Below, piece by piece: positions 59,767 through 64,000 of a stretch of 64,000 nucleotides of DNA. The DNA comes from Candidatus Nitrotoga sp. CP45. GTDB lineage: Bacteria; Pseudomonadota; Gammaproteobacteria; Burkholderiales; Gallionellaceae. Positions within the stretch are counted from its first letter, which is position 1; each line of letters begins with the position of its first letter. The notes below the pieces were generated by a model. That model ran no database searches. It saw only the letters and a program-made list of their open reading frames with translations, and was not told the DNA's origin. Made by a program: the position numbers and the translations under genes. The stretch is taken from the NCBI GenBank assembly GCA_003402375.1, contig QFXJ01000012.1, positions 1-64,000 on the forward strand, in the 5' to 3' direction.

Positions 59767-62577
59767 CTACAGTTGCCGTCCGGTTTTCGGATCGTACGCG
59801 ACCTGCACTGGCACGACCTGATCGGTTGGCAACACCTCCACCCATTGATCGAACACTTCAAAATCCTCACCCGCCTGCAACGCACGGAAACCGCCCTGCA
59901 GCGGATAAAAACCGTGCTCGTAGACTTTGTCAACCGGCGTCGCCGATACGCGGTTGTCATCGTTGATTTCATCCCCCGGATAACGTCCCACTTTCATCGA
60001 CTTGTCGTGTTTATCCGCGACCACATCGCATAAGTGATTGATCGCATCACGGATCGTCACGTTCGGACCGCTGTGCGGGATTTTGGCCAGTTCATCCACA
60101 GGCGCGACGTAGTTGTCGTCCAACCCTTCGGTACCCTCCACATGCAAACGCTGCAGCCAATTCATCGCCGCGCGTTCCTGGCCAGGCCGGATCGGGATCA
60201 CCGCTTTGACCCACGGCGCATTGAGGAATGCGTTGCGCATGTTGTCGCCGTCAAGCTGCAACAACCAGCCGAGCGATGCGCCCAATTTGGCGGGATCGGA
60301 TTCTTCGGTGATGTAATAATTATCCACACGGTTGTCGTGCGCCCCGCCCCAGGTAACAGTGTCGGTCGCCGCAATTTGCGAATCTTTGGCTTTAATTGCA
60401 GCAGACGTGACCAGATTCTTGCTCAGCTTGCCTTTGATCTGCGTGTAAACCGAGCCGCTCGCAACCGAGGGTGCCGGTTCAACGGAAGAAGGCTTGCGGA
60501 TGCCGCCCAGCCCTTGATGGCTTTGGTGCAAGCGCGGCCGCCACCATTCCGGCGCGACGAAGTACAGCATTTTGTCGATATCGAATATCGTATTCAGCAG
60601 TTCCGACACCACATGCCGCGTGCGGTCGTCCGGCATCGGCAAGCCCTTGGTCAGCATGTCCTGAATCAGGCAGCGGTACACCACAATACGTTCTTCCTCG
60701 CGCAAATCCTCGTACTTGCGCGATTCAATGCGCGACATTTTGTTGATGCGGTCGCGCGCCGCTTCGACGAACGCCTGCTCGAACTCCATGCGGGTTTTTT
60801 CGTTGAATTCGCTAATCTTCTGATCATTCTGCGCGGTGACATCGCCGCGCAGCTTCTTGGTCGGCTGCCAGGTAATCTTGGCGATCACGCGCAGCGGCGA
60901 CACATTACGGAAATTGACGTGCTTGACCTTGACCGAAAAACGGATCGAACCGGGTGAAACCTCGTCGACGTCATCGAGCTGTAAACGGATATCGTTGCCG
61001 CCGTAATCGAAACTGATGAAGCCATCTTCGCCATATTCGTAACCGGGCTGGTCGCATTGCGCCCTAAAACCGCCGAAATGCCACTGAATTTGCTCCGACT
61101 CCCCTTCGTTGTCATCAAGATTCACCTCCTTGCCTTCGCGGTACACTTCGTCCATATCGTCTTCCGGCAAGGTGTCTTCGGTTTTCGGCACAAACGGAAT
61201 GTCCATGCTCAATTCGGTGGTGACCGCCTGCGGCATCGGAATCGCTTCTGGCGGCGGCGTTTCGCCGACTTCCGGGCCTTTGGCCAAATGCACCATCTTG
61301 GCAATCCCTAATTGTCGCCCCGGATCGTCGACATATGTCTGCCAGCACAAATACGTGCCGATATCCTGTACCTGCACACCAACCTGGCGCATTTTGCGGC
61401 GCATCTCGTAATTGAGCAGATCGGGGGTGGTGTTGTTCAACACATAGCGCTTGCTTGAGGTATCGGTGGTTTCGGTGACGGTGCGGAAAGTGGATTTGTA
61501 ATTCTTGCGGATTTCGGTGGAAATTTTCTCGGTCTGCTGGCGCATGTGCTTGTGCGAGACTTCGCGCGCTTTCGATTGCGTGTTGGCCATATCCATACTG
61601 GCCGACGCGCTGGCGCTGCCACCGATCCAGCTTTGGTTGGCGGTGGCGTTCATGCCGAATTTGGTATCGGATTTGTTGTCCTCTTTTACCGCTTGCGACA
61701 GTTCGTCTTCCTCGGTCAGCGATTTTTCGGTGCGCAGCGTCGTTTCCAGCGAGGTTTCCAGTGTGCGCTCAACCAGCGTGCGGCGCGTGCTCACTTCGAC
61801 CAGCTCGACGCTGCTGCCGGGACTGAGCCACACATGCCCGACCGCCGGGCCGAGAAAGGTATCAAACTCAAAGAAATACTGCCGGAACAAATGCACGATG
61901 CCGATCGGTGACAACCCGGCGCGGCCGAGATCCTTGAACGGGTCCATATAATCGAGCGGGTCCTTGAAACTCAGCATCTTTTGCAAATTCGCCCAGTGGT
62001 TGCCAGGCTTGTAGAACAACTGTTTCAGCGCTTCAAACTGCTTGGTTTGCTTCAGGTGCAGCACATAACTCGCCACCGCCGATTCGCGTTGCAACTGCTC
62101 CGCCACCAGCGCATTGGTCTGCTCCACGCGGCTATTTGCGCGCGGCTCTTGCGCGCCGCGATACCACTCCATGATGCTCGGAATCACCTCGCGGTTCAAC
62201 GTGGTCTTGATGCGTTCCTCATCAATCAACCGCTCCCAGATGCGCTCGTCGTAACGCTCCAGCGGCGGCAACTCGCGCGTTAGATTCTCGATCACGAAAC
62301 TGCCCATCGCTCCCTTGCGCGGCACCTCGTTGCTGCCAGCGTCCAGCCGCGAAATCTTGTCGAGCATGCCGCGTTCGTTCAGCACCATCTCGAAATTACC
62401 GCGATAGCCTTTGAACAACTGATCGCGCACCTTGCGCAAATCCGCGCGGAACCCCTTATCGATGCGCTGCTGAATGCGCTTCGATTTCCACCCGATCATC
62501 GGCTGGTACACGCCAAAAATCTCGCTGTCGTAGGGGAGGATATTCTGATACTTGGAATAGTCACTGATTTTTTTCAT
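59767..62577 (-). CDS. 936-residue protein of unknown function, first gene of the GH18-linked operon
   Basis: I do not recognise this family. The protein starts MKKISDYSKYQNILPYD. It has a helix-rich N part (to about 200), a segment VHLFRQYFFEFDTFLGPAVG near 230, a Ser/Thr/Glu-rich stretch near 275-370 (RRTLVERTLETSLETTLR, SWIGGSASASASMDM), and a patch with YVLNNTTPDLLNYEMRRKM. Then comes a beta-rich, acidic part (near 480-560), and a helical C part ending DPKTGRQL. There is no signal peptide or membrane helix. The Ser/Ala-rich stretch next to heptad-like helices suggests an elongated or assembly protein. A structural or secreted-complex role is speculation. It is tightly coupled to the GH18-like gene. 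Confidence 0.75.
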   Translation of the reverse strand: MKKISDYSKYQNILPYDSEIFGVYQPMIGWKSKRIQQRIDKGFRADLRKVRDQLFKGYRGNFEMVLNERGMLDKISRLDAGSNEVPRKGAMGSFVIENLTRELPPLERYDERIWERLIDEERIKTTLNREVIPSIMEWYRGAQEPRANSRVEQTNALVAEQLQRESAVASYVLHLKQTKQFEALKQLFYKPGNHWANLQKMLSFKDPLDYMDPFKDLGRAGLSPIGIVHLFRQYFFEFDTFLGPAVGHVWLSPGSSVELVEVSTRRTLVERTLETSLETTLRTEKSLTEEDELSQAVKEDNKSDTKFGMNATANQSWIGGSASASASMDMANTQSKAREVSHKHMRQQTEKISTEIRKNYKSTFRTVTETTDTSSKRYVLNNTTPDLLNYEMRRKMRQVGVQVQDIGTYLCWQTYVDDPGRQLGIAKMVHLAKGPEVGETPPPEAIPMPQAVTTELSMDIPFVPKTEDTLPEDDMDEVYREGKEVNLDDNEGESEQIQWHFGGFRAQCDQPGYEYGEDGFISFDYGGNDIRLQLDDVDEVSPGSIRFSVKVKHVNFRNVSPLRVIAKITWQPTKKLRGDVTAQNDQKISEFNEKTRMEFEQAFVEAARDRINKMSRIESRKYEDLREEERIVVYRCLIQDMLTKGLPMPDDRTRHVVSELLNTIFDIDKMLYFVAPEWWRPRLHQSHQGLGGIRKPSSVEPAPSVASGSVYTQIKGKLSKNLVTSAAIKAKDSQIAATDTVTWGGAHDNRVDNYYITEESDPAKLGASLGWLLQLDGDNMRNAFLNAPWVKAVIPIRPGQERAAMNWLQRLHVEGTEGLDDNYVAPVDELAKIPHSGPNVTIRDAINHLCDVVADKHDKSMKVGRYPGDEINDDNRVSATPVDKVYEHGFYPLQGGFRALQAGEDFEVFDQWVEVLPTDQVVPVQVAYDPKTGRQL

Positions 62578-62811
62578 GACCGGTGCTCCTTGTGGTTGAC
62601 GATTGTTATTGCGATGGAGAGGAACTTCTTCTGGGGACTATAGGGAAAAGGGAAGAATTCGTCAAACGTAGTGCTTAAAGACTCAATCCAATATCTTTTC
62701 AAAAATCTACCTGATCTATTACACGCCGATTCAAAAATATTTGCGCTTAAGCAACCCTTAAGCTTGGCCTTTTATTCTGCACACCTCTTAATGCAATAAA
62801 GGAGGTGAAAA

Positions 62812-63237
62812 ATGTTCCGCGAATTTAATGTCACGCTGGTGTTAGCGCTGGTGGTTGTCGCCGGATTAATTTCCGCCCCGGCTTTCGCGCAAACGCCTGA
62901 GGAGGCGCTGGCTTCCATTCAAAGCGATGCGGCCAAGGCTAATTCGGGTTTCAAGGGGTTTTCAGCTGCGCGCGGGGAGAATTTTTTCAAGGTAAAACAC
63001 GGTAATGAATGGAGCTGCGCCTCCTGCCATACCGAAAATCCGGCTACGCCAGGCAAGCATGCAAAGACCGGCAAAGTTATACGGCCGTTTGCGCCATCTG
63101 CTAATGCAGAGCGATTCACTGACCCAGGCAAGGTAGCAAAATGGTTCAAGCGCAACTGTAACGACGTGCTTGATCGCGTTTGCTCACCGCAGGAAATAGG
63201 CGATGTGCTTACTTATCTGCTTACCATTAAAAAATAA
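62812..63237 (+). CDS. SHP-like monoheme c-type cytochrome (DUF1924)
   Basis: This 141-residue exported protein (signal peptide cut after AFA near residue 26) has one heme site, CASCH (C69, C72, H73), and the C-terminal segment ERFTDPGKVAKWFKRNCNDV typical of DUF1924. DUF1924 covers the sphaeroides heme protein SHP, a periplasmic cytochrome that can bind O2 or NO. The next genes, DHC and cytochrome b, match the shp-dhc-cytb operon of other proteobacteria. A GGAGGTG site precedes the ATG. Confidence 0.93.
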   Translation: MFREFNVTLVLALVVVAGLISAPAFAQTPEEALASIQSDAAKANSGFKGFSAARGENFFKVKHGNEWSCASCHTENPATPGKHAKTGKVIRPFAPSANAERFTDPGKVAKWFKRNCNDVLDRVCSPQEIGDVLTYLLTIKK

Positions 63238-63251
63238 TCAAGGAGATTGAT

Positions 63252-63770
63252 ATGTCAAAATATTATAAAAATTTTCCACGTAGACTTGTTTCGGCCTTGC
63301 TGGTTATGGGTGTGGCGATGTCCTTCGCGCAGGCAGGTGATCGCGCTGAAAAATACAGCGGCGAAAATCGCGGCAAACCAGCTCAACCTTCACAAATTAA
63401 CGCAAAATTTCAGCAGGAATGTTCTACCTGCCACATCGCATATGCGCCAGGATTGCTGCCTGCTGCATCCTGGCGCAAGGTCATGGGCGGTCTAAATAAG
63501 CATTTCGGTTCGGATGCTTCGTTGACAGTTCAGGAAAACAAGGAGATCACCGCTTTTCTGGTGAACAATGCTTCCAACCGCTGGAGTGCGTCGACAGCGC
63601 CATTGCGGATCACTGAGACTGCTTGGTTTAAGCGCAAGCACGATAGCCACGAAATTCCCCCGACTGTTTGGAAGAATCCAAAGGTGAAGAGCCCGGCTAA
63701 TTGTGCGGCCTGCCATCAACAGGCGGATCGGGGTGATTTCAGTGAACGTAATATAAAAATACCCAAGTAA
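63252..63770 (+). CDS. diheme cytochrome c (DHC)
   Basis: This 172-residue exported protein has two heme sites, CSTCH (C57, C60, H61) and CAACH (C151, C154, H155). The first is followed by IAYAPGLLPAASWRKVM, the typical DHC segment. DHC takes electrons from the cytochrome b partner and passes them to SHP. The signal peptide runs to about residue 28. It follows the SHP gene by 14 bases and precedes cytochrome b. Confidence 0.94.
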   Translation: MSKYYKNFPRRLVSALLVMGVAMSFAQAGDRAEKYSGENRGKPAQPSQINAKFQQECSTCHIAYAPGLLPAASWRKVMGGLNKHFGSDASLTVQENKEITAFLVNNASNRWSASTAPLRITETAWFKRKHDSHEIPPTVWKNPKVKSPANCAACHQQADRGDFSERNIKIPK

Positions 63771-63782
63771 AAGGAGATCATC

Positions 63783-64000
63783 ATGAGTCAACGTATATTG
63801 GTTTGGGATGTGCCGACGCGGGTTTTCCATTGGCTGCTGGTACTGTCATTCAGCGGCGCGTTTCTAACTGCTGAAACGGAGCGTTACCGCGATATCCATG
63901 TGGTGCTCGGCTACACCTTGCTCGGCTTAATTGCGTTCAGGTTTCTGTGGGGATTTTTCGGCACGCGCTATGCAAAGTTCCGTTCTTTTTTCTTCAAACC
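63783..64000 (+). CDS. cytochrome b561-type membrane protein, cut by the window end
   Basis: The first 72 codons of a cytochrome b are seen. VWDVPTRVFHWLLVLSF opens the first helix and holds a heme-ligand His, followed by RYRDIHVVLGYTLLGL with a second His, and FRFLWGFFGTRYAKF. This is the b561/Ni-hydrogenase cytochrome-b start. The start ATG is 12 bases after the DHC stop, with AAGGAG as ribosome site. It presumably feeds electrons from quinol into DHC and SHP. Confidence 0.93.
   Translation, partial: MSQRILVWDVPTRVFHWLLVLSFSGAFLTAETERYRDIHVVLGYTLLGLIAFRFLWGFFGTRYAKFRSFFFK

Noticed and set aside
59767-62577. Large protein as a TcA-type insecticidal toxin because of the GH18 neighbour
   Set aside because: It is too short for TcA and shows none of the TcA domain motifs that I know. 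The resemblance is only in gene context.

Overview
The window looks like chromosome from a betaproteobacterium, most likely a free-living member of Nitrosomonadales (Gallionellaceae-like). This rests on gene order and protein character: trpF-trpB-trpA-accD and leuC-ecn-leuD-leuB-asd-fimV-truA runs, two M16 peptidases back to back with ftsY-ftsE-ftsX, and coaD-rsmD beside an Allochromatium-type ferredoxin. No rRNA or tRNA gene and no CRISPR array was seen. The assignment is inference, with no database search behind it.

Layout. 1-3.5 kb: a sulfur-stress module with a persulfide dioxygenase-like hydrolase, a divergent BigR/SqrR-type ArsR repressor, two half-size YeeE/YedE permeases and a TauE/SafE exporter. 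3.5-16.5 kb: housekeeping genes on the minus strand (accD, trpA, trpB, trpF, truA, an EcfT-like membrane protein, fimV, asd, leuB, leuD, an entericidin-type lipoprotein, leuC). 16.8-26.4 kb: a Lon-like protease, small ORFs, then yaeQ, arfB, an S4 protein, prfC, a YchJ-like protein, srkA, a DUF1415 gene and rhlE.

26.4-30.3 kb is a patch of small mobile sequences. It holds a 141-bp MITE with perfect 17-bp terminal repeats, a GGGGTCAGAGT palindrome, and what looks like an orphan integron cassette: a HEPN-like gene with an attC site upstream and half an attC at its stop codon. 30.3-40.2 kb has a stand-alone metacaspase, ferredoxin, coaD, rsmD (apparently starting at ATA), the M16 pair, ftsY-E-X, a secreted trypsin-TPR protein and a small exported protein.

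40.9-50.1 kb is a visibly GC-richer plus-strand run of membrane and ion-stress genes: CaCA exchanger, CPA2 antiporter, universal stress proteins, P-type ATPase, NfeD protease and slipin. It ends in a decayed second P-type ATPase and an IS630 fragment. 51-58 kb is a type I restriction-modification locus in the order hsdR-hsdS-yhcG-hsdM. Its hsdS carries one nonsense codon and its yhcG nuclease gene two, so it appears to be decaying. 58.3-62.6 kb is a two-gene operon of unknown function: a 936-residue protein followed by a GH18-like barrel protein. This is the best candidate here for an undescribed system. The window closes with an SHP-type cytochrome, a diheme cytochrome c and a truncated cytochrome b gene, a likely periplasm-to-membrane electron-transfer operon.
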